Positions 45,902 through 55,167 of a DNA stretch of 60,876 bases are shown piece after piece. How positions within the stretch are numbered: position 1 is the first letter of the stretch; every line of letters begins with the position of its first letter. A program made the position numbers and the translations under genes. This DNA comes from Gammaproteobacteria bacterium (GTDB taxonomy: Bacteria; Pseudomonadota; Gammaproteobacteria; Nevskiales; Nevskiaceae): the NCBI GenBank assembly GCA_026398875.1, contig JAPLSB010000013.1:1-60876 (forward strand). Reading direction: 5' to 3'. The notes below the pieces were generated by a model. That model did no database searches, was not told where the DNA came from, and saw only the letters and a list, made by a program, of their open reading frames with translations.

Positions 45902-45929
45902 TTAACCCTCGAGCCGGCAGTACCGAACG

Positions 45930-47267
45930 ATGACCTGGACCCCCGAATCCTGGCAGGCCCTGCCTGCCGTGCAGCAGCCGAATTATCCCGATGCCGCCGC
46001 ACTGGAATCCGCGCTCGGTGAACTGCGTCGATTGCCGCCGCTGGTCACGTCCTGGGAAGTCGATGCGCTGAAGTCACGGCTCGCGGAAGCGCAAGCCGGC
46101 AAGCGCTTCGTGCTGCAGGGCGGCGATTGCGCCGTAAGCTTTGCCGACTGCGAATCGGGCCTGATCGCCAACCGTCTGAAGGTGCTGCTGCAGATGAGTC
46201 TGGTGATGGTCCACGGCCTGAAGATGCCGGTGGTCCGCGTCGGTCGCATCGCCGGCCAGTACGCGAAGCCGCGCTCCGCCGATGTCGAGACAAAGGACGG
46301 CGTCACTTTGCCGTGCTACCGCGGCGATGTCGTCAACCGGCCGGAGTTCACCGCCGACGCCCGCATCCCCAATCCGCGCCTGCTGCTGGAAGGCCACAAG
46401 CGCTCGGCGATGACCATCAACTTCGTTCGCGGCCTGATCGATGGCGGCTTCGCCGACCTGCATCACCCGGAATACTGGGACCTGGACTGGGTCCATCACG
46501 CCCCACTCGCCGAGCAGTACTCGAAGCGCGTCGAAGCGATCACCGGCTCGGTCAAGTTCATGGAAACGCTGGCCGGCCAGACCATCCACGAATTCAATCG
46601 CGTCGAGTTCTACACCTCGCACGAAGCGCTGCTGCTGGCCGCCGAAAGCGCGCAGACGCGCACCGTGCCGCGCAAGCCGGGCTGGTACAACCTGTCGACG
46701 CATCTGCCGTGGATCGGGCTGCGCACCGCGGCCGTCGATGGCGCCCATGTCGAGTACATGCGCGGCATCCGCAATCCGATCGCGGTCAAGCTCGGCGTGT
46801 CGATGAGCGCGGAATGGGTGCAGGAACTCTGCCGCCTGCTGAACCCGGACAAGGAGCCGGGCCGCCTGACCTTCATCCACCGGCTGGGCGCCGGCAAGGT
46901 CGAATCCGGCCTACCGAAGATGATCGACGCCGTGCGCGCCGCCGGCCATGAAGTGCTGTGGCTTTGCGACCCGATGCACGGCAACACGCAGACCGCGAGC
47001 AATGGCCTGAAGACCCGGCGCTTCGACGACATCCTGAGCGAAGTCGAGCAGTCTTTCGCCGTCCATGCCGCTTGCGGCTCGCGGCTCGGCGGCGTGCATC
47101 TGGAGCTGACCGGCGAAGACGTCACCGAATGTCTCGGCGGCGCTCGTGACCTCACCGAAACCGACCTCGAACGCGCCTATCGCTCGGCAGTCGATCCGCG
47201 GCTGAACTACGAGCAGGCGCTGGAACTGGCGCTGAAGATCGCGGCGCACGGCGGGCATCCCGCCTAG
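45930..47267 (+). CDS. Class II 3-deoxy-D-arabino-heptulosonate 7-phosphate synthase
   Basis: DAHP synthase joins PEP and erythrose 4-phosphate, the first step of the shikimate pathway. The 445-residue product is the plant/Mycobacterium-like class II type (MTWTPESWQALPAVQQPNYPD, VLQGGDCAVSF, RVGRIAGQYAKPRS, LCDPMHGNT). The Cys of GGDC, the His of the H-pair region and the Glu/Asp metal ligands are present. Class II enzymes are shorter of regulatory domains than class I and are feedback-controlled in their own way. No other shikimate gene is in the window. Confidence 0.95.
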   Translation: MTWTPESWQALPAVQQPNYPDAAALESALGELRRLPPLVTSWEVDALKSRLAEAQAGKRFVLQGGDCAVSFADCESGLIANRLKVLLQMSLVMVHGLKMPVVRVGRIAGQYAKPRSADVETKDGVTLPCYRGDVVNRPEFTADARIPNPRLLLEGHKRSAMTINFVRGLIDGGFADLHHPEYWDLDWVHHAPLAEQYSKRVEAITGSVKFMETLAGQTIHEFNRVEFYTSHEALLLAAESAQTRTVPRKPGWYNLSTHLPWIGLRTAAVDGAHVEYMRGIRNPIAVKLGVSMSAEWVQELCRLLNPDKEPGRLTFIHRLGAGKVESGLPKMIDAVRAAGHEVLWLCDPMHGNTQTASNGLKTRRFDDILSEVEQSFAVHAACGSRLGGVHLELTGEDVTECLGGARDLTETDLERAYRSAVDPRLNYEQALELALKIAAHGGHPA

Positions 47268-47268
47268 G

Positions 47269-47297
47269 GCGGCCGGATCGCACCACGCTCCGGCCGC
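47269..47297. terminator. Hairpin between convergent genes, without T-run
   Basis: GCGGCCGGA (47269-47277) pairs perfectly with TCCGGCCGC (47289-47297) around an 11-base loop. It directly follows the DAHP synthase stop and could serve as a weak terminator for either converging gene, but there is no T-run on either strand. Confidence 0.4.
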
Positions 47298-47319
47298 GTC
47301 GGCGCGGCTGCCGGGGTGC

Positions 47320-48585
47320 TCAGGGAAGCTGCCGGCCCAGCACCCGGAAGTTTTGCAATGCTCCCGATGGCGCGACATCGGCTTCGACCCAGCTTGCCAC
47401 GCGGTTGCGCGCGCTCAGGACGGCAACGGGCGTGCTGGCACGGCCCGGCAATTGCGCGGAGTCGATCCGCAGCACGGCCGAGGCTGGTGCACCGCTGGCG
47501 GTGTACCGCCGGCCGTATATCCGCGTTTCGAACGCTTCGGGGTTCTCGTCGTCGCCGCGCGTGATCACCAGGCTTGACCAGACCACGGCGAAGCCGCCGG
47601 CCGGATCCGCTGCCAGGTCCGCTTCGAACGAGTTGGCGGTATTGCCCATGCCCGGAATCGCGATCGTGTCGTTGACGACGAACTCGCCGACGACCGCGCC
47701 GCTGCTGTCGAACCGGTTGACCACGACATCGGATTGCAGGAAGTCGCCAAGATCGCTGACGGTATAGCTGGTGACATGGCTGCCGTCGGCAAGACAGGCC
47801 ACGCGAACCGGATCGCTGTTGCCGTCGGACCGGAAGCCGAACGCGCTGGTGCCGAGCAGCAGACCGTTCGACGCGTAGCGCTTGAACGTGATGTCGCCGG
47901 TAGTGCCGGCCCGTGAATACGCGATCGCAAAGCCGCCATCGGCATCCGCACAGATCCCGGGAGCTGGGCGGCGAAAGAACGGATTGACGCTGTCCACGAC
48001 GATTTCGGCGCCGAGTGCCGTGCCGTCAAAGCGGAAGCGCCGAAGTCTGACCGTGGTCGGTGTGCTGACCGGCGCCGCAGCGCCCTCGGCAATACCCACG
48101 AACGTCGCCGTGCCGTCGGCCGCCAGCGCCAGATCGTGGTTGCTGAAGCTGACCGGCAACGCACGGGGCGCGCGGTCGATCGGAATACCGGTCTCCGAAT
48201 AACGCCGAATTTGCAGGCTCGGCTGGCTGCCCGGCACCGTCGACACAAAGCTGATGACGAACCGGCCGGCGCCATCGATCGCCACATGCGGTCCCGCCTG
48301 CTGGCCAGTCCTCGAGGTATTGACCGCGAACGCGTCGCCGATCGGGCTGCCGTCGGCGGCGAAGCGTCGGCCGAAGATACCGTCGCCATCTCCGTCGGGA
48401 CCCTGCCAGACGATCAGGTAATTGCCGACGCTGTCGACCGCGAGGTCCGGCGCGCGCTGATCACCGGTCATCGTCGGGCTGACGGCGAACGCCGGAGCAG
48501 CCTCCGCGCCGGGCGGTAGCAGCAGGGCCAGCGCGACCGCGGCGCTGGTGGCGAGAGCTGCGCAGATCGATGCCGCTCTTGTCAT
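47320..48585 (-). CDS. Secreted repeat protein, propeller-like
   Basis: The 421-residue product has a signal peptide (about 1-29, ending GAEAA). The body repeats a pattern of about 45-60 residues containing D-x-x-G-x-[FY]-x-[IV] and I-x-G-[RK]-R-[FY]-x-x-x-G, as in LIVWQGPDGDGDGIFGRRF and ETRIYGRRYTASG. Such repeats usually form a beta-propeller. No catalytic motif is seen. The function is unknown, probably binding at the cell surface or outside. It is convergent with the DAHP synthase gene. Confidence 0.72.
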   Translation of the reverse strand: MTRAASICAALATSAAVALALLLPPGAEAAPAFAVSPTMTGDQRAPDLAVDSVGNYLIVWQGPDGDGDGIFGRRFAADGSPIGDAFAVNTSRTGQQAGPHVAIDGAGRFVISFVSTVPGSQPSLQIRRYSETGIPIDRAPRALPVSFSNHDLALAADGTATFVGIAEGAAAPVSTPTTVRLRRFRFDGTALGAEIVVDSVNPFFRRPAPGICADADGGFAIAYSRAGTTGDITFKRYASNGLLLGTSAFGFRSDGNSDPVRVACLADGSHVTSYTVSDLGDFLQSDVVVNRFDSSGAVVGEFVVNDTIAIPGMGNTANSFEADLAADPAGGFAVVWSSLVITRGDDENPEAFETRIYGRRYTASGAPASAVLRIDSAQLPGRASTPVAVLSARNRVASWVEADVAPSGALQNFRVLGRQLP

Positions 48586-48813
48586 GTCGGATTCTCCTCA
48601 CGATGCCGGACGGCGGGGGTGCTTGCACCCAATGCTAGGCGTGGCGACGTCAATGCCGCGTGCACGCGTTAGAGGCATCGCGCGTGCCGGTAGATCTGGA
48701 CCACAGCTGCACATCCTCCGAGATATCGACTGCAGCGGCGGGCCGACGTCCGGCAGTGGAGTCGGTCCTGCGATCCGTAAACTGTCAGCAGACTGTTCTC
48801 GACGGAATGCCTG

Positions 48814-49308
48814 ATGCGTCGCTCCTTGCTGCTGGTGGCCGCTTTGCTGTCGCTGTCCGCGCTTGTCTACTGGCTAGTCTGGGGACGCGGGGTCGAACAG
48901 ACGGATGACTACGACTACGCCGCCGCGTTCGAGTCGCTGGACCCGGGCAGCACCGCGCCGCTGTTCCGCATTGCTGATGTCGCCGGCAAGGCCGAAGCCG
49001 ACGTGGCCGCCGTGCTCGGCCCGCCGACGGGTTGCGAAAGCTCGCTGCATTCGCGGCGCTGTCGCTATACGCCCGGCGCGACCGAGATCGTCTACATCGA
49101 CGGCAAGGCCGACTGGCTGACGGTCACCGCACTCGGCGAAGCGCCCCTCGACGATGCGCTGCTGCAGCGCATCGGCCTGAAGGCGGCGAAGGCCGCCAGC
49201 GCCAGTGACGAGGAACGGGTCTGGAGCGCTCTGTCCGGCTTGCGCGAAGTGCGCGCCTACGGCACGCCGGAGCGCGCGCAGTTCCTGCGCATCAAGGTGA
49301 AGTCATGA
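48814..49308 (+). CDS. Membrane-anchored hypothetical protein coupled to the alpha-2-macroglobulin gene
   Basis: The 164-residue product starts with a membrane anchor or signal (MRRSLLLVAALLSLSALVYWLVW, no lipobox) and has a small periplasmic domain with a Cys pair (residues about 74 and 83; CESSLHSRRC). Its stop overlaps the ATG of the alpha-2-macroglobulin gene (ATGA), so the two proteins are translated together and may act together. No named family is recognised. Confidence 0.8.
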   Translation: MRRSLLLVAALLSLSALVYWLVWGRGVEQTDDYDYAAAFESLDPGSTAPLFRIADVAGKAEADVAAVLGPPTGCESSLHSRRCRYTPGATEIVYIDGKADWLTVTALGEAPLDDALLQRIGLKAAKAASASDEERVWSALSGLREVRAYGTPERAQFLRIKVKS

Positions 49309-52300
49309 GCGTTCGCGGGCTGTTTGCCGCGCTTGCGCTGCTGGTGGCCGCGACGGCCGCAGTCAGTGCTGATGAACTGAAGCTGCTGCGGATCACGCCG
49401 GACGGCACCGATGTCGAGCCGTCAGCGCAGCAGATCGTGCTGAGCTTCGATCGCCGGGTGGTGCCGTTGGGCCGGATGGAGCGCACGGCCGAGGAAGTGC
49501 CGGTGACGATCACGCCAGCGCTGCCTTGCGAATGGCGCTGGCTTGATCCGCAGAATCTGGCCTGCAATCTGCCGGCCGATGCGGCGCTGACGCCGGCCAC
49601 GGCGTACAGCGTCGAACTGCGGCCTGGCCTTGTGGCCGAAGACGGTACGGCGCTGCAGAAAGGCGGCACGCATCGCTTCATCACCATGCGACCCGGCCTG
49701 CGCTATGCCGCCGTCGACGGCTGGCGCGGACCAACCACACCGATCATTCGGGCGATCTTCGATCAGCCGGTGACGGCCGCTTCTCTGGCCGCCGCGGCAC
49801 GGATTGCCGGCAAGCCGGTGATCGTCGAGCCGTTCCCGGACGATGAGGAAACCCCGTACTACGTCCCGGCCTTGCACGGCCTGCCGGCTGGCGAAGCGCG
49901 CACGCGCTGGCGCGTGCTGCCGGCCGAGCCGCTGCCGGCCGATCGCGACGGTGATCTTACCGTTGGCGATGGTCTGCTGTCCGCGCTCGGGCTTGAACGC
50001 GGCGTTGGCAACGGCGTGCACAGCGCCAGCTTCCGCACCTTCGGCGCGTTCCGGCTGCTCGGCATCCGTTGCGGCGGCGGCAGCAACGGGCTGGTTGCCC
50101 AGCAGCCGAACGCCGAGCAATGCGATCCGCTGTACGGCCCGGCACTAGTGTTCACCGCACCGGTGATCGCCGCCGACAACGGCCGCAAGCTCGCCGTGGC
50201 GCCGGACCCGAAAGGTGGCCGCAAGGATTACGACCCCTGGGCCAATGCCAACGGCAGCTGGTACGCCAGCACCGACAATCGCCGCGACAACGGCTACGCG
50301 TTGTCGATGCCGTTCACGCTGAAAGCGGCTGAGGCCTACACCGTGGCCGGCGGCCGCGATATTCGCGATGTTTTCGGCCGCAGCCTGCCGGGCGCGTTCG
50401 AGCTGCGCTTCCGGACCGCACACCGCAGCGCCAATCTGGTGTTCTCGCATCCGCAGGCGGTGCTCGAAGCCGGCATCGATTCCGAACTGCCGGCTGTGGT
50501 CACCAATCTCGATCGCCTTGATCTGGCGGTGACCCGGACGACTGCCGATGGCGTTGCCGAACTGCCGCTGGCGACGCGGCCGGTCGCCAATGCCCGCGAC
50601 ATCGCGTTCGCGATGCCGCTGGATATTCGCGCGTTGCTCGACGGCAAGAGCGGCGTCGTCGACGGCTGGCTGCGCACGGCACCGCAAATCCGGCCGTATC
50701 CGAAGGACCGGCCCGGCGATCCGCTGTTTGCCGAAGTCACGCCGTGGCAGGTGCACGCCAAGTTCGGCCATTACGACACGCTGGTCTGGGTCACCGAGTT
50801 CGCGACCGGCAAGCCGGTGGCCGATGCGAGGGTCGAGCTGTTTGTCGCCAGGCCGCCGGCCTGGGCGCCGCAGACCGCCGGCGCGGTCAGCGTGACCACC
50901 GACGCCGCCGGCATGGCGGTGCTGCCGGGTGCAGCGGAAATCGATCCGAAGCTCGAATACAGCGGCTGGGATCCCAAGGAGCCGCTCGCCGTTCGAGTCG
51001 TGAAGGGCAGCGACATTGCCGTGCTGCCGCTGAGCGATGCGTTCTCGGTCGACACCTATCGCGCCTCCGGCTATCAGGTGTACGCCGGTCGCCAGCAGCG
51101 CCACGGCCATCTGAAAAGCTGGGGCACGACGGCGCAGGGCGTCTATCGGGTCGGCGACACTGTCCAGTACAAGCTGTACGTCCGCAACGACGCCAGCCGC
51201 AGCCTGACACTGCCGGTGCGCGGGCCGTACAAGCTCAAGGTGCTCGATCCGGCCGATCAGCTGGTGCAGGAACGTGACGGCCTGATGCTGTCCGAGTTCG
51301 GCGCCATCGATGGCAGCTTCACCGTGCCGAAGCAGGGCAAGGTCGGCTGGTATCGCTTCGAGCTGGAAGCGACGTTCTCCGCTGCCGAACGCAAGGACAA
51401 GGACAACCCGGAGCCGCGCCCGGAAACGCTGTACCCGATGCAGGTGCTGGTCTCGGACTTCACGCCGGCGCCGTTCAAGCTGGCCACTGAAATTCGTGCG
51501 AAGCAGGTCGTGCCGGGCCAGCCGTTCACCGCCAGCCTGCACGCCAGCCTGCATGCCGGAGGTGGCTTTGGCGGCGCGCCGGCCACGATTGCAGCACGGG
51601 TCGAGTCGCAGAGCTTCGCCAGCGATGCGCCGGTGCCGGCCGGCTTCTCGTTCGACGCCGATGCCGGCAGCGACGCCCGCGGTTCGCGCGGCATCGCCGA
51701 AAAGCGCGCGGTAACCAGCCTTGATGGCGAGTTCACTGCCGAACTGCTGCCTCCGGACAGCGACATCGCCTATGGGCGGGTGATCGTCGAAGCCAGCGTC
51801 CGCGATGATCGCGGCCGCGCGATCGCCGCGACCGCCAGCGTTCCGTACGCCGGTCGCGACCGCTACATCGGCCTGAAGTCCGGCGACTGGCTGTTGCAGC
51901 AGGACAAGCCGGCGTCGATTGCGACACTCGTGGTGGATGCCGACGGCAAGCCGGTCGCCGGTACCCCGCGCTACGTGAAGATCGAACGTCGCGAGGTCAA
52001 GGTCGCCAAGGTCAAGGATGTTGGCAACGCCTATGTCTCGCGCTACAGCGAGAAATGGGTGCCAGTCACGGTCTGCAAGGGCCGTTCGCTGGCGGGCCCG
52101 AGCGACTGCGCGTTCACGCCGGACGCCGGCGGCCAGTACCGGATCACGGCACTGGTGCGCGACACCAAGAATCGGCTGCACCAGAGTTCAACGTGGAAAT
52201 GGGCGGCCGGCAGCAACCGTTTCCTGTGGGAAGACGCCGACGATTTCGGCCTGACTCTGGAAGCCGATCGCAAGGCCTACAAGGTCGGCGATACCGCGCG

Positions 52301-55031
52301 CGTGCTGGTCAAGAATCCGTATCCGGGTGCCACGGCGCTGATCACCAGCGAGCGTTTCGGCGTGATCGACCGCCGTACGCAAGTGCTGGAAGGCTCGACC
52401 CCGGTGATCGACATCAAGATCACGCCGGATCATCTGCCAGGCTTCTACCTGTCGGTGGTCGTGCAGTCGCCGCGCGTGGCCGGCCCGCCGCCGGACGGTG
52501 ATGTCGATCTCGGCAAGCCGGCGTTCCGCATGGGCTACGCGGCGATCGCGGTCGACGATCCGTACAAGCGCATCGATGTCGCCGTCACGGCCGACAAGCA
52601 GCGCTACCGCCCGCGCGATACGGCGAAGCTGTCGCTGGTCGCGAAACCGGCCGCTGCCACGACGCAGCCCATCGAGCTGGCGGTGGCGGTCGTCGATGAA
52701 GCGGTCTACGACCTGATTCGTGATGGCGCGGCGTACTTCGATCCGTACCAGGGCTTCAATCATCTCGATCCGCTGGACCTTGCGAACTACAGCCTGCTGA
52801 CCCGGCTGGTCGGCCGCCAGAAGTTCGAGAAGAAGGGCGCAACACCGGGTGGCGATGGCGGCGCCGATCTGTCGTTGCGCAGCGTCGACAAGTTCGTCGC
52901 CTACTGGAACCCGTCGCTGAAGGTCGATGCCAACGGCCGCGCCGCGTTCGACTTCGTGCTGCCGGACAACCTGACCGCCTGGAAGGTACTGGTGCTGGCG
53001 GCGACACCGGATGATCGCTTCGGCCTCGGCAGCGGCAAGCTGATCGCCACCAAGGACACCGAGCTGCGGCCGGTGATGCCGAACCAGATCACCAGCGGCG
53101 ATGCCTTCCGCGCCGGTTTCTCGGTGCTGAACCGGACTGACCAGCCGCGCACGCTGGCCGTGACGATCGAAGCCAAAGGTGCTGCGACCGCGAAGCAGAC
53201 GCAGTCGATCACGCTTGCCGCGTTCGAGCGCAAGACGGTGTTCGTTGATGTCTCCGGAGAAGTTGCTGGAAATGGCGCTGGCGAGATCGCGTTCACCGCA
53301 ACCGCCGGCGATGCCAAGGACCGCGACGCACTGGCCTTCACGCTGCCGGTACGCGCTCGCAAGCCGACCGTGACCGCCGCCGATTTCGGCTTTCTCGACA
53401 ACGGCGACTACCGCCAGCCGATCGAAGTGCCCGCCGGCAGCCTGCCCGGTGGCGCGATCGCGGTGCGCTTCACGCCGACCGTGCTCGGCAATCTCGATGG
53501 TGCGTTCCAGTACCTGCGCGACTACCCGTACCAGTGCTGGGAACAGCGGCTGACCAAGGGCGTGATGGCTGCGCAATACGGCCGGCTCAAGCCCTGGCTC
53601 GATCCGGCGTTCGCCTGGCCGGAAAGTGCAGCCATAGCCGATCAGCTGTTCAGCGATGCCGCTAGCTTCCAGGCCCCGAATGGCGGCATGGGCTTCTGGC
53701 TGGCCGAGGATCGCTACGTCAGTCCGTATCTGTCGGCCTACACCGCGCTGGCCTTCGAATGGCTGCGCGATGCCGGACTGACGCCGCCCGTCGCAGTACA
53801 GGGCAAGCTCGATGGTTACCTCGATCGCCTGCTGAAGAAGGATGCCGCCGGGCTCAACGCCGAAGGCAATGCCTCGTTGCGCAGCGTGGCGCTGGCGACG
53901 CTGGCGCGGCGCGGCAAGCTGACGGTGGCCGACCTCGATCGTTACGCGCCATCGCTGGCGCGCATGGGTCTGTTCGGCCAGGCGATGTATCTGGACGCGG
54001 CGCGGCGCGTCGACGGCGCGGACCGGCAAACGCGGCTGGCGCTCGATCTGCTGCTCGCACGCGGCCAGCAGAGCGCCGGCACGCTGGTGCTGCGCGAAAC
54101 CGGGGACCGCAGCTGGGAGCCGCTGCTCGGTTCCGAATTGCGCGCGAACTGCGTGGCGCTGTCGGCGCTGGTGTCGGCCAGCGATGGCCTGATCGATGAC
54201 GACGCATCGGCACGCGAGCTGCCGGCCAAGCTGGTTCGCGCCATCACCCAGGCGCGTGGTGGCCGTAATCACTGGGAGAACACCCAGGAAAACGTGTTCT
54301 GCGCAAGCGCACTGGAAGCCTATGCGCGGCGTTACGAATCGGCCGCACCGGCGTTCACGCTGGAGGCGCTGCTGGATGGCCAACGGCTCGGCAAGGCGCA
54401 GTTCAGCAGCGTGCGCGATGCCCCGGTCACGGCCACCCGGCCGATCGCCGCTGCCGACATCGGCCGCAAGCAGTCGCTGGACATTCGCCACAGCGGCCAG
54501 GGCCGCGGCTACTTCGCGGCCAGCGTCCGCTACGTGCAGGCCGACGATCAGGCCAGCGCGGCCAACGCCGGCTTCGGCATCAAGCGCCGTTACGCGTTGT
54601 TCCGCGACAAGGTCTGGCAGCCGCTGGAATCGCCGATGACGATCCGCCGTGGCGAACTGGTGCGGGTGGAACTGACCGTCAGCACGCCGGCCGCGCGCAG
54701 CTTCGTGGTTGTCGACGACCCGCTGCCCGGTGGGCTGGAGCCGGTCAATCCGGATCTGGCGACCGCCAGCGGTCTGGCCGCCGAAGATGCCGAGCCGCCC
54801 GGTTCGGCCAGCCCGTATCCGTTCTATCACCGCGAACTGCGTTTCGACGCCGCGCGCTGGTTTGCCGATGCGCTGGCCGCCGGCACCTACCAGCTGTACT
54901 GGGTCGGGCAGGCCGTAGCGACCGGCAACTTCGCGGTGCCGGTGCCGCATGTCGAAGCGATGTACGACCCGGACATCTTCGGCAATGCCCTGCCGGCGCG
55001 GCTGATCGTCGAGGAAGCGCAGACGCCTTGA
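49305..55031 (+). CDS. Bacterial alpha-2-macroglobulin with CxEQ thioester
   Basis: Bacterial alpha-2-macroglobulins trap proteases that enter the periplasm. The 1908-residue product has a signal peptide ending near VSA (about residue 22) with no lipobox Cys, so unlike E. coli YfhM it should be soluble rather than lipid-anchored. Macroglobulin-like beta domains fill the N-terminal 1100 residues; the region AYWNPSLKVDANGRAAFDF begins the A2M/thioester part. The thioester motif is Cys1411-x-Glu-Gln1414 (CWEQ) within DYPYQCWEQR, so the bait-trap chemistry is likely intact. The gene is in the same neighbourhood as pbpC, as in enterics, but here a TonB receptor gene lies between. Confidence 0.93.
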   Translation: MSVRGLFAALALLVAATAAVSADELKLLRITPDGTDVEPSAQQIVLSFDRRVVPLGRMERTAEEVPVTITPALPCEWRWLDPQNLACNLPADAALTPATAYSVELRPGLVAEDGTALQKGGTHRFITMRPGLRYAAVDGWRGPTTPIIRAIFDQPVTAASLAAAARIAGKPVIVEPFPDDEETPYYVPALHGLPAGEARTRWRVLPAEPLPADRDGDLTVGDGLLSALGLERGVGNGVHSASFRTFGAFRLLGIRCGGGSNGLVAQQPNAEQCDPLYGPALVFTAPVIAADNGRKLAVAPDPKGGRKDYDPWANANGSWYASTDNRRDNGYALSMPFTLKAAEAYTVAGGRDIRDVFGRSLPGAFELRFRTAHRSANLVFSHPQAVLEAGIDSELPAVVTNLDRLDLAVTRTTADGVAELPLATRPVANARDIAFAMPLDIRALLDGKSGVVDGWLRTAPQIRPYPKDRPGDPLFAEVTPWQVHAKFGHYDTLVWVTEFATGKPVADARVELFVARPPAWAPQTAGAVSVTTDAAGMAVLPGAAEIDPKLEYSGWDPKEPLAVRVVKGSDIAVLPLSDAFSVDTYRASGYQVYAGRQQRHGHLKSWGTTAQGVYRVGDTVQYKLYVRNDASRSLTLPVRGPYKLKVLDPADQLVQERDGLMLSEFGAIDGSFTVPKQGKVGWYRFELEATFSAAERKDKDNPEPRPETLYPMQVLVSDFTPAPFKLATEIRAKQVVPGQPFTASLHASLHAGGGFGGAPATIAARVESQSFASDAPVPAGFSFDADAGSDARGSRGIAEKRAVTSLDGEFTAELLPPDSDIAYGRVIVEASVRDDRGRAIAATASVPYAGRDRYIGLKSGDWLLQQDKPASIATLVVDADGKPVAGTPRYVKIERREVKVAKVKDVGNAYVSRYSEKWVPVTVCKGRSLAGPSDCAFTPDAGGQYRITALVRDTKNRLHQSSTWKWAAGSNRFLWEDADDFGLTLEADRKAYKVGDTARVLVKNPYPGATALITSERFGVIDRRTQVLEGSTPVIDIKITPDHLPGFYLSVVVQSPRVAGPPPDGDVDLGKPAFRMGYAAIAVDDPYKRIDVAVTADKQRYRPRDTAKLSLVAKPAAATTQPIELAVAVVDEAVYDLIRDGAAYFDPYQGFNHLDPLDLANYSLLTRLVGRQKFEKKGATPGGDGGADLSLRSVDKFVAYWNPSLKVDANGRAAFDFVLPDNLTAWKVLVLAATPDDRFGLGSGKLIATKDTELRPVMPNQITSGDAFRAGFSVLNRTDQPRTLAVTIEAKGAATAKQTQSITLAAFERKTVFVDVSGEVAGNGAGEIAFTATAGDAKDRDALAFTLPVRARKPTVTAADFGFLDNGDYRQPIEVPAGSLPGGAIAVRFTPTVLGNLDGAFQYLRDYPYQCWEQRLTKGVMAAQYGRLKPWLDPAFAWPESAAIADQLFSDAASFQAPNGGMGFWLAEDRYVSPYLSAYTALAFEWLRDAGLTPPVAVQGKLDGYLDRLLKKDAAGLNAEGNASLRSVALATLARRGKLTVADLDRYAPSLARMGLFGQAMYLDAARRVDGADRQTRLALDLLLARGQQSAGTLVLRETGDRSWEPLLGSELRANCVALSALVSASDGLIDDDASARELPAKLVRAITQARGGRNHWENTQENVFCASALEAYARRYESAAPAFTLEALLDGQRLGKAQFSSVRDAPVTATRPIAAADIGRKQSLDIRHSGQGRGYFAASVRYVQADDQASAANAGFGIKRRYALFRDKVWQPLESPMTIRRGELVRVELTVSTPAARSFVVVDDPLPGGLEPVNPDLATASGLAAEDAEPPGSASPYPFYHRELRFDAARWFADALAAGTYQLYWVGQAVATGNFAVPVPHVEAMYDPDIFGNALPARLIVEEAQTP

Positions 55032-55110
55032 GCCATCGAGGCAGTGGTCGGGGATGGCGCGCCCATGCGCGGGCGCTCGGTGTCGGCGTGACGCGCGTTG
55101 GCGGCGGTAC

Positions 55111-55134
55111 AAAAAAGGCCCGCCGAAGCGGGCC
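55111..55134 (-). terminator. Rho-independent terminator of the TonB receptor gene
   Basis: On the minus strand GGCCCGC (55128-55134) pairs with GCGGGCC (55117-55123) around a four-base TTCG loop, followed by six T (55111-55116). It starts 34 bases after the receptor stop codon. The converging alpha-2-macroglobulin gene ends 80 bases away. Confidence 0.9.
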
Positions 55135-55167
55135 AGATAGGCAGACTTGCCTGAGGAGTGGTGCAGG

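Noticed and set aside
52188..55112. A 974-codon open frame antisense to the alpha-2-macroglobulin gene
   Set aside because: Low-complexity Arg/Gln/Ala composition and no motif; the plus-strand gene explains the region.
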